Numbered from the stretch's first letter, positions 45,646-58,363 are shown. The stretch is 64,000 nt of DNA from Symsagittifera roscoffensis (GCF_963678635.1 NW_026971290.1:1-64000); one strand, 5' to 3'. The notes: generated from the letters alone by a model not told the origin. Made by a program: numbers and translations.

Positions 45646-45817
45646 CAACTACCAATCGAGACGATGTCAAAGTGTGATCAGAATGTGAACAAACAGGATT
45701 GAAGGTTGTCGCGCCAAATTGGAGATAAGTTCCGCCAGTAGAATTAGGTAATTTAGATAACTTTGACGGTTCTTCAGATTCAGATAAGATATCGTTTTTT
45801 GCATATGAAGGCTCGAG
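45646..45817 (-). CDS. Candidate coding exon upstream of RECK CC2
   Basis: Acceptor ttgttatttcag, phase 0 in. Two possible donors: GTTG|GTAATT (lower end 45646, one base out) or TTG|GTAGTT (lower end 45653, phase 0). It encodes LEPSYAKNDILSESEEPSKL, then NSTGGTYLQFG and NPVCSHSDHT. A stop codon before the acceptor with no start ATG shows this is internal. It is probably the same gene as the exons at 41.9 and 45.0 kb. No family is recognised. Confidence 0.45.
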
Positions 45818-48059
45818 CTGAAATAACAATGGTAATTTCACATCAAAGTTTTTTTTTCACAAAAGTTTTTTGAAAGACATGAAACATGGCAAGCTCAGTA
45901 CGTTAAATTTTTAATTTAACTCCGTAAAAAATGAGTACATAGTGGTACTTAGTCAATAAGACGTACATTTTGGCCTCCTAAAAGACTTCATTCTGTCGAC
46001 TTAGACCAAAAATTTAGACTTTATTGATTTTCAAACATTCAAAACGAGAAAAGTAAAGAAAAAATTTTAAAATATAGAGTCAACACTCACTTATTCAAAT
46101 GGGAGGTGTTTATTCACAATTCAGTTGTTGAATTAATAATAAAATTTGGTCTCCAATTTCAAATATTTTTCAACGATGATCAGTCTTAAAGGGGGCTGTA
46201 CGCAGGCTTTCAAAACAGTCGCACGAATTTTCATCTTTGTTTAATTGAAAAGAAAGTGAAATCAGCTTAAATGAAAAATGGCAGAGGGCAGGACATTTGG
46301 TCTCACATTGAGTTAATACATGCGTGTGTGTATAAATAGATGCTTACTATACTGCCTCCTCTGGGAATTTACTAGCATTGTATTGGAAAAAAAATACAAA
46401 AGAAGCGCAGGAAAAAATGAGGAAAATCTTTCAACGCTATATTTTTTTATAATCATGTACAAGTATGGCAGCGCTGCTCTTGAGCGTTATAGGCTGATGC
46501 GCATACATTAAGTAAGTTGACTGCTATCGTACAATGAGGCGTGTTTTTAGGCAACAGGAATTTTTTCAGCGGGACATTTTCAGCGCCTCGGAATTTAAGA
46601 CATTAGAATAAAACGCATAAAAGGAAACCTGTGTAATTAAAAAATTTGAACAATCAAGTGGACTTCTACTGTTGAAAATTAAATTAAAAGCGCGCCTGAA
46701 CCGTTTGCTCAAATATCAATTTCAAAATTCGTGTAGATATTGGTATGTAGATTGCAGGTTTTTTAAAAGTTACGTACATTTTTGAAGTTCAAATTATATC
46801 TCCGATTTTGTATCACAAATTGAACATCTAATGAAGCCAGCATCAATAATCTGAAGATTCGCAAAAACAGAGAAAACATTCAAAAATGCTGTTCAATTTG
46901 TTGATTTTTTAATTTCTCGGATGTTTGGTCAATCGAACATGCTCACAGGTAAGCTTAAAAAGCATGATTGATCTACAAAAATCACGGATATTTTTAAGAG
47001 GTTAACGGCTGTTTCCATATGGATTAAAAGCAAGAGGTTTGATAAAGATTTTACAATCTTCAAATTAAACTTTCGAAATACAACTGTTTTATCTTGAATG
47101 CAACACAAAAATGTGAAATAACCTCCAGCAATATGTTCAAAAATTGAAGATAAACTTGACATCCAGCTCCACCCTTTTCCCACAAGTGTGAAATTGTTAA
47201 AATTAGTGTTTTCACACTTTGAATAATTTTATTGTTGCACATGCAATATGTCCAGCACAGAAGGCGGACATGCCAAATAAATTCTTCCACTTTTCAATAA
47301 TTCACGTTAAAAATTGATGTAATCGACGGGCTCTTAAAAGCAATTTCAGAATCCCTGTAAACTGGAAGAGTAATCACTTCGATTTTTAATAAGGTAATGC
47401 ATGTCAAACTGGCCATTTTGCACCAATTAGGCCGTATTAAAGGAAGCAGACATCAAATATTGGTGTCACATCTAAAATGTTCCGATTGCCTCTATTTTTC
47501 GGGGAAATTTTCATCTAAAAGGACGTGGACAATGTAGCACGACACTATTTTTCATATGCTTCTTCATGCTTTAACAGTGTTTTGCTTGGACAACTCTGCT
47601 TTCATAATTTGAATTTTCTGAAAATTACATATGTTATCTTGAAAACAAGCTTCAGAAACACAAGGACTGCCAAAATTATATTGGGTCATTTTTTCGTCTT
47701 TAATGTGTCTTTTGTTTCAAATTGACCTCAAATTCAAATTAAGTTCTTTTAAAGAACATAGCCAACAAACTTTTGAAAAAATGTCAAAAAACTTATAAAT
47801 ACCTGCCCTTCAAGGTCTTTGAAAGAGTTTTTGTAAATAAATTTAAATATTCAAAATACGGAGAAAAAATGAAATTAAAATGTTGAACACACACTTAAAA
47901 TGTCTTTTCAATTTTGAGCTCAGGTTGTCAATACCTTTCAGATGGAATAACAAACTTTGTTCAAAAATGGCTTCTTAAAAAAATCAAACTCATCTGCAGA
48001 AAAAAACCACCCCGAGCATAAATATTCCATCACTTTCTTTCACAATTGTAACAAAAACT

Positions 48060-48245
48060 GAATAAAAAGTAACTATTTCATTTCGTTTGGAAACCTAATA
48101 ACTAAAGTGAATTTTAGAAGCTCGAAAGCAACTTTCAAAACTTTTGCTATTCGAGAGTATAATTTGTCTTCTTTTGAACAAATAAATCTGAGTAATTTAA
48201 AAAAAAATAAATAGTAAAACCGCAAAGAATTACTATTTTTATTGA
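48060..48245 (+). repeat. Dispersed repeat R2, short diverged copy
   Basis: TATTCGAGAGTATAATTTG, TGAACAAATAAATCTGAGT and AAAACCGCAAAGAATTAC follow the R2 block order at lower similarity. Confidence 0.4.
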
Positions 48246-48464
48246 CAAAACGATTTTTTTTATATTTGCCATAAATTTGGGGTAACTTTCTTAAGAAGAA
48301 TGTTGCTTTGACCTGAGTCAACACAGAAGACAGGAATTATGGCGTAGTGAGTTTTTTTGGTGCACAGTTTCTAAAAAACTCGCAGTTTTATAGAAAGTCT
48401 CGCAAGGCATCATTTGCGCTATCACATTGAAAACTTTCGAGTCAAAATTTTGCTTTCGAAAACA

Positions 48465-48870
48465 ATTAAAGCAAGGATAGTCGGTTGCTGGGCAAGTCTG
48501 TTTTTTTCAGATTAGTGTCGTTTTTTTCGGCGTGGTGTGATAAAAGAGCTGAAAGAAAAACTATAAATTAGGCGTATTTGACAGTCAGAGTAAATTAAGC
48601 AAATTGGAAGCAATTTTTGTAGAAGATTGCAAGAAAAACAAAAAACATCATAAAAATTCAAACTTTTTTCAATGTTTTAGCAGTTTTTTTTTTTAATTTT
48701 TGAAGATTTTGATTCCAAGAAGGCGGTAAAGTACTCAAAAAACTAACAATACTCGTGTAAAACTAAGTTTTTGTTTTAAATTACGCTATTGAAAGCTTTT
48801 AGGCCATTGAAATAAGCTATTGTAACCTGCTTGCTCACTTCCTTGCGTGGAAAACAACAACAAGAAACTA
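48465..48870 (-). repeat. Dispersed repeat R1, inverted copy
   Basis: The minus strand ends CAGCAACCGACTATCCTTGC, preceded by CTCTTTTATCACACCACGCC. The far end carries GTAAGC and CAAGCAGG-like blocks. Orientation is opposite to the other copies. Confidence 0.5.
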
Positions 48871-51870
48871 AAGCACACCCAAATGCAATATTCCTCGCCA
48901 TTTTTCATGTAGTCGGAACAACTTACCGGTTTTTCATTTAGCATTCAAAGCTGAATTATACTAATCTGTTAATGGAACGCTTGTTATGAACACATCAACA
49001 AAAATGATTGCCTGTCTTTTCAAGTGCACATTAATTCCAGATTAAAATTGTAAGTCAACAAAATTCAATTACTAAACAAACAGCAGAGAATATTCCGACC
49101 AATTAAAAAATAGAAATTTTTTTTAAAAGTTTTCTTCAGATTAGTGTCGTTTTTAATGGGTGGTGTGGTTAGAGAACTATACGTTAAGGTAGAGAATTAG
49201 TGAATCAAGCATAATCGACAAAATTTGTTTTCAATGTTTTACCGGTTTGAACACCAAACAAAATAATGGAAAAAAAAACATTTTTTTATTCAATAGTTTT
49301 TGTTTTTGAAAATCTTTTTTATCATATAAGCGCTGAGATAAACGTACAAAATTAGTTTTTAGATAGTGAAACAGGAAAATTTTTTAGCGGTAATTTATGA
49401 TAGTCGATGATTAAATGATAGCTGATTTTGCGTGGAAAAAAAAGAAAAAACTAAAACACACATCCGAATACAAAATTATCCGAATACACAATAAAATAAC
49501 GAATTATTGTATACTATTAACTATCAACCATCAAAAACGTGAAAGATGAAATTTTAGTTTTTTTTGTAACGCAAACAACTCTAAAATCAATATTTAACGG
49601 AAAATCTTATTTAACATAAAACAGTTGCGTAAAATTTACAAACAAGCAAAGAAACAGGTCAATTGTTTGCAGGAAACTCAGTGAAAATTTACAATTTCGA
49701 CTGCATGCATGCTGATTGAATTTTTTGCAGAACATTACGTTTGTTTTTTTTTGTCAGAAACTGAATTTCAGAAGGATAGAGCGCCGCACAAGTAAGAAAT
49801 AATGTTCCAACAGCTATCATAGCAAAAATTAAATAAAAACTTATCAAAAACAGTGAATATTGGAAACTTATTAGCAACTTTTTTCATTTTTTTTCGCTTT
49901 CAAAAAAAACAAACCCCCATAAACCCACGAACGTGCACACAAGGTTCGATTGTTTGATCGCCTGATAGGCTGAGTTTTTTTCCGCTCTATATAAAAAAAA
50001 ATCAGTTTTTATAAATGGAAATTGTTACGGTTCAGTTATGCATAAAAACAAATTGCCACCACAGTTTTTTCTTATTTTTGTTAAAATTTGACAAAAAAAT
50101 ATCTTATGGCTACTATTTAGCTTCAAAAAATTACCTCGCTCTCAATGATATTTGCATACTACTTGAGAGCTACTCAGACAAACAAATCGTAAGAAGCTTC
50201 ACAAAAACTTGGTTCAAACAGACCAGGACAAAAAATATTCTCAATACTAGAATATGCTTTGCGCTGACTTCTAAAGAATTAGTAACTATCATCAAAAAAT
50301 GTTCGGTACTTTTGCTAAAGCTAATCAACTCTTACAAGAGTGGAAACAATATCCAAAAGCAATAAAGAGCTGTTTTTTATCCAGGAAGAATATGCGAGGG
50401 TCAATGAAGGTATATGGGAAAGATTTTTTAAAGAGCAACGAAGATAGCCAATTCCTGTGGAAGTAGCACAGGCTGTTGCGATCAGGTTCATAAAAAACAT
50501 ATTTTTTTCTTCAAACTAGTTTCGTTTTAAGTATGTGCTGTGATGAAAGAAAAACATGAGGTATAATCGACAAGTTGTTTTCAAAATTGAACGACAAACA
50601 AAAAAGTCAAAATTGTGAAGCATTATATTAGCTCTGTTGCTGAAATTTGAATCTTGAGTTAGAGGAAAAATTCATTGAAGTGTTTGAAAAAACACAAATA
50701 TCCCAAAAAGGTCAACTTATTTCAATTAACTGAAAATTTTTTGCAGCAATTCATAAGAAATTTGGAAAATTAGCTGAAAAATTGTTCAAAGAATTCTTGA
50801 AAGGGTTTGAGATCTCAAATACGACCACCCATTATTGTATCCACCAAACTAATTGAAAGATCATATCTCAAAAAATGATTTTCAAATACTAGTTTTTCTG
50901 GAATCCGAATCACGATGAAAATGGGTTGAATATGATACTTCAATTGCGTCTAGTCCGATCTTTCTTTGAAATAGTCAAAATTGGCACCTAAAACTCATCT
51001 GCTGCAATTGAGTTCTTACACCTTTTCAAGAGTTTTTTTGGACACCCTTTCAGCTAAATTTTCAAAATGTTAATGAACTGCTGAAAAAATTTTCTGCAAA
51101 TTGAAAACTATGTTTTTTTTGGGGTTGTTTGTGTCTTTTTTTAATCATTTATTTGTTTTTTGAATCAATTTCCTAGTTAATTGGAATCTTTTTAGACTTA
51201 TTAGGCCACACTGTTCTTTCTAGACTTATTCTTTTTAGACTTTTTCCAAATATTGGGCCGCACCAGACTAAAATTTCTTATTTCCAAAATTGTTTCATGA
51301 ACTCCTAGTATGTTCAAACTTTGGTATGAGTGGGGGCAACTGGTATGATGGGGCTAAACTCGTTTTATGAGCGCTTGAGATGAATAAGAGTTTCCCGGCA
51401 AAATAAAAAACAAATATTTTGGCATTTATCTGTTGGGCATAAAATTGCTTTTAGAAGCGAAGCTTAAATACTTAAAACATGCAGACCAGTCTTGCCATTT
51501 ACAGTTATGTTTGGGACTCTGAGGAATATTGAACTCGGTTCGACTTCTTCCAACCCATTTCGACTACTTCAAAAAATCTCGCAGAGTTGAGTAAAGTATC
51601 ATATTCAAACACTTTTAGTCGTAACTCGGATACCAAAAAAATTATCAACCAGACCGGAGGCCTTACCCGGAGTTGATTTACTTAGGTTCACAAGAGCTGA
51701 TATAACCAGCGCTGATTACGCTATGACCAAAATTTAGGTTTACTTTGGAAGCTTCTTGTAGCACCTTCTTGGCAATCAATTTTTTTTATTCATAAACATT
51801 TGAAGAACAATTGGAAAAAAATGTTGTCAAACCTTTCGATTTTATTATTAAAAATATCAATGACGCTCAC

Positions 51871-52263
51871 CAGGGTTGCACTGTAATTAACACCTCTGTT
51901 ATTTACACTGTTATTAACACTGTTTTTTAACGTTATTTAACAAGGCCTGTTATAAACTGCACTGGCTGATCTCTGTCTCAAAATGTTGAAGCTTGTACCT
52001 ACCACAGCGGGCTTGGAAAGAGCTTTCTCGACAAGGGGTTTTGTTCAATCGGACTTGCGAACCGCCTCAACTCCAAAAAAATTGGGAAACTTGCTTTTTG
52101 TCTCCGTGTACTAAAATCTGATTGAATATAAATCATTGTTTGGTACGCTGCTCCAACTTTTATCTTTTTTAAACTTTAAAACTTTATCGTTATTAACAGT
52201 TATTAACGTTTTTTACGTTACAAAAGTCATAAACCCAGAATGGGTGTAATTAATGCAACCCTG
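51871..52263 (+). mobile_element. 393 bp hAT transposon deletion derivative
   Basis: Ends CAGGGTTGCA / TGCAACCCTG, flanked by an exact 8 bp duplication ACGCTCAC (51863-51870 and 52264-52271), the hAT hallmark. Several GTTATTAAC motifs sit near both ends, as hAT transposase binding sites do. It keeps the last ~52 codons of a hAT transposase (next entry). Confidence 0.92.
51960..52115 (+). pseudogene. hAT transposase C-terminal dimerisation domain fragment
   Basis: The frame LADLCLKMLKL continues into VPTTAGLERAFSTRGFVQS, then LRTASTPKKLGNLLFVSVY and a stop. This is the conserved hAT C-terminal dimerisation motif (typically PxSSAxxERxFSxxGxxxSxxRxxL...KLxF). All upstream transposase is deleted. 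Confidence 0.85.
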
Positions 52264-52654
52264 ACGCTCACACCCTGGCATCACACCACAAACAAAAAAC
52301 GACTTAACTTTAAAATATATTTTTTTTAGTTTTAATTATTACTCTTTCTGGAACCAAAGATGGAAATTAGCAGAAATAGTACCAAATATACAAATTTTAT
52401 GTCACACTGATTGAGGTTTATTCATGCAAAAAATATTTTCTTTGTTCTTCAACTTATATTCACAACTATTCGAAAAAAAAATTAACAAATAGTCAAAATC
52501 ATTTAGTCTTTGTTGTGCACAAAATTGTTTGAAAATCATGCACAGAAATTCAATTGAAATTTCAAATGGATTTTGGTATGCTATATGAGAAGCGCAGAAC
52601 GCTCTCGGAAAGCAAGCGCCGAGAAAAACGGACGCCAAAACATCAACTAAAATT

Positions 52655-53235
52655 CACAAATAATCATCGGAGAGAGTTAAGTGATATATCGCATTAAAAA
52701 TCTTTGAGCCGTGATTCAAACAAAATAAAAAATTTAAAATTTTTTTTCCTATTGTTGAGAAAAACCAGTTTGAAATTTTTTATTTTTCGTCTAATTTCGA
52801 GCTAGTAAAGCTAACGAGCACGCTTATTTATGCTTAATTTAGGCCATTCACAATAGCTTATTTATGCAGATTTTTAGTTTTACTCGAGAAACAGTTGTTT
52901 TTGGAGATATTTGATGCCATTTTGAGAATCAAAAACTTCTAAATTAGAAAAATGTTGCTAAAGCAATTGAAAAAAAATAAAATTTGAATTTTTGAAATTA
53001 TTTTAACATTTTTTTCTGTGCTTTTTGGTCATTTTTCTTCAATATCTGTTGAACTGTTTGCCTCTTTTACTATGAATGTCGAATATGCCTAAGTTATAAA
53101 TTTACGTCAGATCCTTTTATCACACCACTCAAAAACAAATGCAATAATTTGAAAAAAAAAAAATTTATAGTTTTTGAAGACTATGTTAGGAACTTTCTGT
53201 GCTACTTGCAGTAACCGGCTATCCTTTTTTTCAAA
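52655..53235 (+). repeat. Dispersed repeat R1, full copy
   Basis: AAATAATCATCGGAGAGAG, GAGCCGTGATTCAAAC, TTATTTATGCTTAATTTAGG, ACGTCAGATCCTTTTATCAC and the 3' end TTTCTGTGCTACTTGCAG then TAACCGGCTATCC. Confidence 0.75.
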
Positions 53236-53625
53236 TGGTTTGTTTCATTTTTCTTTGATGAAATTATATAAGCGAAAGCCTAGAACCTAAGTATAACGAT
53301 AGTAATGGTAAATTAGGTATAATCGAAGAAAAACGTCTCAAAAGATTAAAAGAAAAAAAATTAAATTAAATGTTCACGGCTTAACTTAAATAATAACAAT
53401 TAGACTATTTTAAGCCTATTATAAGATCTACTCGATCATTTCAATCGCTCGAAATTAGATTTGAACTAGAAAAAATCAAATCAGAGAATGTTTTTGGAAG
53501 TTTTTTACAATCGTTCGAGTCAAAAATAGGAACAACAAGAATGCTAGTATCAGGGCCGATTCGTGAATACCCAAATATTAAAACTACCGATCAATTATGA
53601 ACTTAAATAAAGTCGATAGGTTATA

Positions 53626-54357
53626 CAGTGCTGATTTAAATGAACCGGACAAAACGCGTTAAACTTGAAATTTAAAACCCGTTTTTCTCAATTTGGGTTG
53701 AGTTTAGGTGAAAACTTATGAAGACAAAACTTGCTGGAAATTTTAGCAGAATTATTATGGTGTAATTTGTTTTGCCAAATTCGGGCCCAAAATTATACCC
53801 CAAAAATGGGTCATTTTGGCACTTCTTTGTTAATCAGAAATTACGCCAAAAACACCCAGTCGATCACATACATAATTATATCAAAGTGAGCCCCTTACGT
53901 AGCCAAACAAACTTTATGAAAAGTATAATCTCCAAAATATTGTATAAGTTAATTTATTTTTGTTTGATAGACAAAAAAGGTCATTTTTACTATATAAATT
54001 ACCAACTTTTTATTTTAAAACAATTTTTAAAAAATTTGCAATTTTTTTTAGAGATTATAACCTTCATAAAGTTTGTTGGGCTACGAAAGGGGCTCACTTT
54101 GATACAATTATGTCTGTGATCGACTGGATATTTTCGGCGTAATTTTTGATTAACTAAGAAAAGCCAAAATGACTCAATTTTGGGGTAAAAGTTTGAGCCC
54201 GAATTTCGCAAAACAAATTACACCATATTAATTCTGCTAAAACTTTAAGCAAGTTTTGTCTTCATAAGTTTTCACCTAAACTCAACCCAATTTGAGAAAA
54301 ATCCGTTTTAAATTTCAAGTTTAACGCGTTTTGTCCGGTTAATTTAAATCAGCACTG
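53626..54357. mobile_element. 732 bp Tc1/mariner-type element with ~300 bp inverted repeats
   Basis: Starts CAGTGCTG and ends CAGCACTG, flanked by TA on both sides (53624-53625, 54358-54359). CAGTG ends plus TA duplication are the Tc1/mariner pattern. The two arms (about 53626-53935 and 54050-54357) are near-perfect reverse complements around a ~110 bp AT-rich centre. No transposase is encoded; open frames in it are arm shadows. Confidence 0.88.
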
Positions 54358-54359
54358 TA

Positions 54360-56804
54360 GATAAGACAAAAATCAAATGTATAAGCATCGTCAAAAGATC
54401 TTCCAAGCAAACTGCTTTGACTCTTGTCACTATTTGCTGCAAATTTTCAGCGTTTTGGTCCTATTGGCACACAAATTTGCATGTTTCTGTTTTTCTTATT
54501 TTACACCTCCAAAAATCTCAAATTAGCTCAGGAAATCATTTCAAAAAATTTTGATATAACAATGAAAAAAGAATTTTTGAACTTACCTGAAATTCCTGAG
54601 CAATAATGTTTGGTACACAGGCGTTCTTTTATTCTACAAAAATTTATTAGTGAAGCTTCGATAATTCGGAAGTAAAACCAAACAGGATAGCATTTTAACG
54701 TAGGCAAAAAACGGCAATCAGCGTATCAGATAAAAAAGCCCTCGTTGCTTGAAATAATCAGTGCTTAGATAATTTCATCTCGTCTATGCAAAAATCACTC
54801 AATACAGATAGATATCATAAATAGACAATTGAAAAGAGGGTAATTTTAGACGGTGAAAATGACAAAATGGTGAAGTGTAGACAGTATTTTAGGGAAAAAG
54901 AAACGGGCAAAATTGGTTACATCTTTCAATTTTCTTCACGTATTTAATCACGCGCGCACTTTTTTCAACGCTACATTAGACTGTGGATGGGCAAATGCGA
55001 TAGAGCAAGGGTAGTCAATCGATTAGTCTGAGGGCAGAATGGAACCGATTGCAGGATAAGTCTTCAGTTGAAGCAGATAGTTTCGCCAACTGACCATCAA
55101 GACAGACAAAATTCGAAGAATTTTCAAGACAAAAGTCACAAATATCAAAGAGTTTAATACATATCAAAAAGTTAAAGTTATTTAGAATTTCTTAAACTCA
55201 AAAAACGTTGATTAAATGAAACAGTGGCTGTAAAAACAATTATTAAAACTTTAAATCAAGAGTAGAAAATAATTTTTTTTGACCATAATATATTTTTTTC
55301 ATTGATAAATGGTCTCTGAGGACCGTAACATATTCTCTTCTCATGCGCTACGCAAAATGTCGGCGTTGCGTTGCATTGTATTGTCCGTGCGCCTGAGGGG
55401 TTGGAATAAAATAGAATCGATGTTATAAATACAGAAAGTGACATTGAATTTCCAGACTGCGGGCGCCATTTCCCCATGTCAACTTCACCTATCCTACCAA
55501 CAAATTAGGCTAATCTCTAACCTACGAAGCATTTGCAAGAACGCATAATTTGTTTCACTCAATAAAAAGCTGATAAAAACGATTTCTGCAAAAAAGTCAA
55601 ATGTCTTTGACTCAAATGTCTTTTTTCTCAAACAAAAGATTCAAGTAATTAACACTTCATATCAGTGCTTTTAGTTTCTTTTAAGTTGTCAGTTGATTGT
55701 TGGATGAATTGCAAGTCGTTTTTGCTTTCCTTTCATAATTAACCCTTCATATTAATGATTGTATTTTTCTTTAAAGTTTTTGGATGAGTTGCAAGTGAAT
55801 TTTGCTGTGTAGATTTGATTGGGAGGAGTAAATTTGTGGCAAATTGTGATTTCGACTAAAGTGAATAATTGTCTGTTTGCCTGTTAATTTGAGTGACACA
55901 TTTAGCGCATTTGTCCATTGATAATGTATGAATAGCCCTCGAATTCAATTAATTTATCCCCTTTCTGAAGCAAAGACACGGTCAAGGGACTCTAAATGTA
56001 AGCACACTCCGCTACTCACTCGCCACTGGCAACAGGAAGGGGCAAGTCAGGAGAACAAAGACAGTCAAAATAGACGGCAGCTGCGTCAGCCGAATATACC
56101 ACTAGGATCTCAAATTGATTGACACTAGTCTAGTTTCAAGTCCAACCCATTCCCCCCTCAGACCAGCCAACTCAACCTAACTGGAAATAAAAATGTCATG
56201 TATGTTACAATACCAAACCCCTTTCCAATTACTAAACCTAACCAATGAAAACACTGAACACATTCGTCATGGTAAATCGTAGTGGAAGCCAAAATATTAT
56301 CCTTGCGTGTTGAATTTCTGAGCTTTTGTGTTTTTGTTTGTTTGTGCGGCTTGATTATTCTACAGTTACTTTCTCTGACAAAACAAAACGTCACAAAGAG
56401 AATGCGGAAAAAGAAAGAAATGGTTGAATATTTCAACAAGGACTTTTGTTTTCGCTGTTTCTTTCTTACTTTTTTGAGACTCGAAGGAAGATAATTAGAA
56501 AAAAAATGCTTATATAAAAGGGCGAAACCCTGATTGTTCTGACTGCATTTTAAAGACCATTTAAAACTTTTGTGGTTGAAAAATTGACTAAATTGAAAAA
56601 AAAGGAAAACAAATTTTTTCTTTTTTTTTCCGTCAATTTATCCTGCACAAAGGGTTTTAACTGAATCGAATAACCTGTTTTAATTTTTTGAGCTTTTTGG
56701 GGATCCTGATACCCTCTTATTGATAAGAAAGTTTACAACTCATTCATTTTACACAAAAACGGAAAAAAACGGAAGAAAATCATTAACAAATGCAGAAAAA
56801 TACT
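54360..56804. other. Mostly non-coding DNA with two GC-richer patches
   Basis: Patches at ~55.32-55.50 and ~55.95-56.17 kb are visibly richer in G and C, with several CpGs. On the minus strand, a stretch ending near 56.24 kb follows a long pyrimidine tract and tttgtcag acceptor (at ~56.38 kb) and has an open frame with five cysteines or fewer. These could hold a promoter or first exon of the minus-strand gene, but nothing proves it. Confidence 0.35.
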
Positions 56805-57538
56805 CCCGGGTTGACCAAAAATGCTTGTCCTACAATTTCCATATATGAAAAAATGCTTATCCTACAATTTCCTACAGTTCATAGACTGAGAAAATTGTAG
56901 AAAAAAACTCTAGGATAAGCATTTCATGAATGAAAAGTGTAGGACAAGCATTTTTTCATAAACCAAAAAATTGATTTTTTCAAAATTTTATTTCTCAAAT
57001 TTTTTGGGATGTGTTCGTGACCGAACACAAGTGACTAAACCCATGGTGTACTCAATACTAGAGTTCCCAAAAGGTTGATCGCCTGTCATTGACAATGTAT
57101 TGGAAACGATCTGAATCGTAAAAGTGATTACTTCACAAATGATATAGTGAATATAGATTTTTTTTTTCAAAATTGAAATTTCAACTTATCAAACATTGAT
57201 CAAGGCATATATAAACATGCCATACAAAAAAACAGGAGTTTTTAGCCTATTTAAAAAAGTTATCTAGAGAAACGGAAAAAACTCCAATTTTTGTGCATCG
57301 TGGAATACGTTATGCAAACAAAAAATTAAAATTTGCATGCAAATTTTTTTTTTGGAAAATGTTTGTTTGAGTACAAAATTCGATTTTAGTTTGAAAAAAA
57401 ACGAAAAATATTTTGAGGCAATTTCAATTATATGACTAGCATTTTTCCATACATTTGATGTAGGCAATTGTATGACAAGCATTTTCGGTGTGGAGAAATG
57501 TAAGACAAGCATTTTCGGTTTATGGAGGTCAACCCGGG
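56805..57538. mobile_element. 734 bp inverted-repeat element with CCCGGGTTGACC ends
   Basis: Left end CCCGGGTTGACC at 56805, right end GGTCAACCCGGG ending at 57538. The arms are built of repeats of a ~20 bp motif around AATGCTTGTCCTACA, in both orientations. No transposase is visible. The target duplication is unclear (a TA lies near each end). Confidence 0.7.
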
Positions 57539-58363
57539 CTATTAGAATCCAAAGCCAATCAGGTTTTGTTTGACTCTTTTCCTTCGTTTCTCCTAGTATA
57601 CTTAACAAAAATTGAGGAAAATTTGCAGTCACATATCCTGTCAAAAAACTGAGTCAAAAATTCTCTTTGACTTTTGTAATTAGAAAGAAGAAGTATTTTG
57701 AAAGAAATCTAGAAACCAGACGGCAATTAAATGGTTAGAAAACTTTCAGGTCTGATTTTTGAAACTCATAACACTATGAATTTAACTTCCAAATGACACT
57801 CCAGAGAAGAAAAGATCAACGATATCACCCGAGCATTGTATGTTGATATCAGAAAAACTCATTTGAATGTCACTTGATACATAATGGGCGATGAAACCAG
57901 GGACATTTAGAACATTTCCTGGTCCACAGAAAATGTTTGATTCCTCTAAAACCGCGTTGATGTTCGAGTTACCTCGACCAACGTTTTCAATCGCGGTATG
58001 ACTTCTTACTATCTGTTTCGCGCATCGTGCACTTGATCAAAGTATGACTTTCTTTGCATTGCTCGATAGGTTTTTTGTTATTGGGCTCATTTTGATTTTT
58101 CCTTGTTTTCGCTTTTTCTTCCGGTGTTTACCTTAGACTAAACGTTATTGGGACCATTCCGCGTCCATCTATTGTCCGAAAGCTGTATTTTTGTGACTGT
58201 TTTTCTCGCGGTGATATTGAGTGAATGCAAACGTCGTCGCCGAATCTAATTCCGTTCAGTTGCTGCTTTTCGTTTTGTTCGCGGTGGTTCTTCTTGGAAG
58301 AGTTGGTCCAAATTGTGTCCTTTATTATCACTATTTTCTAGTGCTCCTTCCGCTGGGCTAAAG

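Larger units (their letters stand above)
45818..51862. other. Non-coding DNA upstream of the candidate N-terminal exons
   Basis: Contains R1 and R2 fragments only. A first exon with signal peptide is expected upstream of 45.8 kb, but no convincing one was found. A short hydrophobic minus-strand frame at 49.69-49.88 kb lacks a good donor. Confidence 0.5.

Noticed and set aside
49689-49877. Hydrophobic minus-strand frame as the missing RECK signal-peptide exon
   Set aside because: The upstream part has no ATG; the internal ATG gives only a short hydrophobic stretch, and no good donor follows in frame.
50015-50365. 116-codon plus-strand open frame
   Set aside because: No conserved motif and no neighbouring exons; considered as a transposase fragment but nothing matches.
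53772-54211. Mirror-image frames on both strands reading MPNSGPKLYPK and MRNSGSNFYPK
   Set aside because: They are the two inverted arms of one transposon read on opposite strands, not genes.
55256-55477. Minus-strand frame with four cysteines as CC1 of RECK
   Set aside because: There is no CC doublet or CxxxC, and no splice sites frame it convincingly.
57264-57644. 126-codon minus-strand open frame
   Set aside because: Lies mostly inside the arm of the inverted-repeat element at 56.8-57.5 kb and repeats its motif (KMLV twice).
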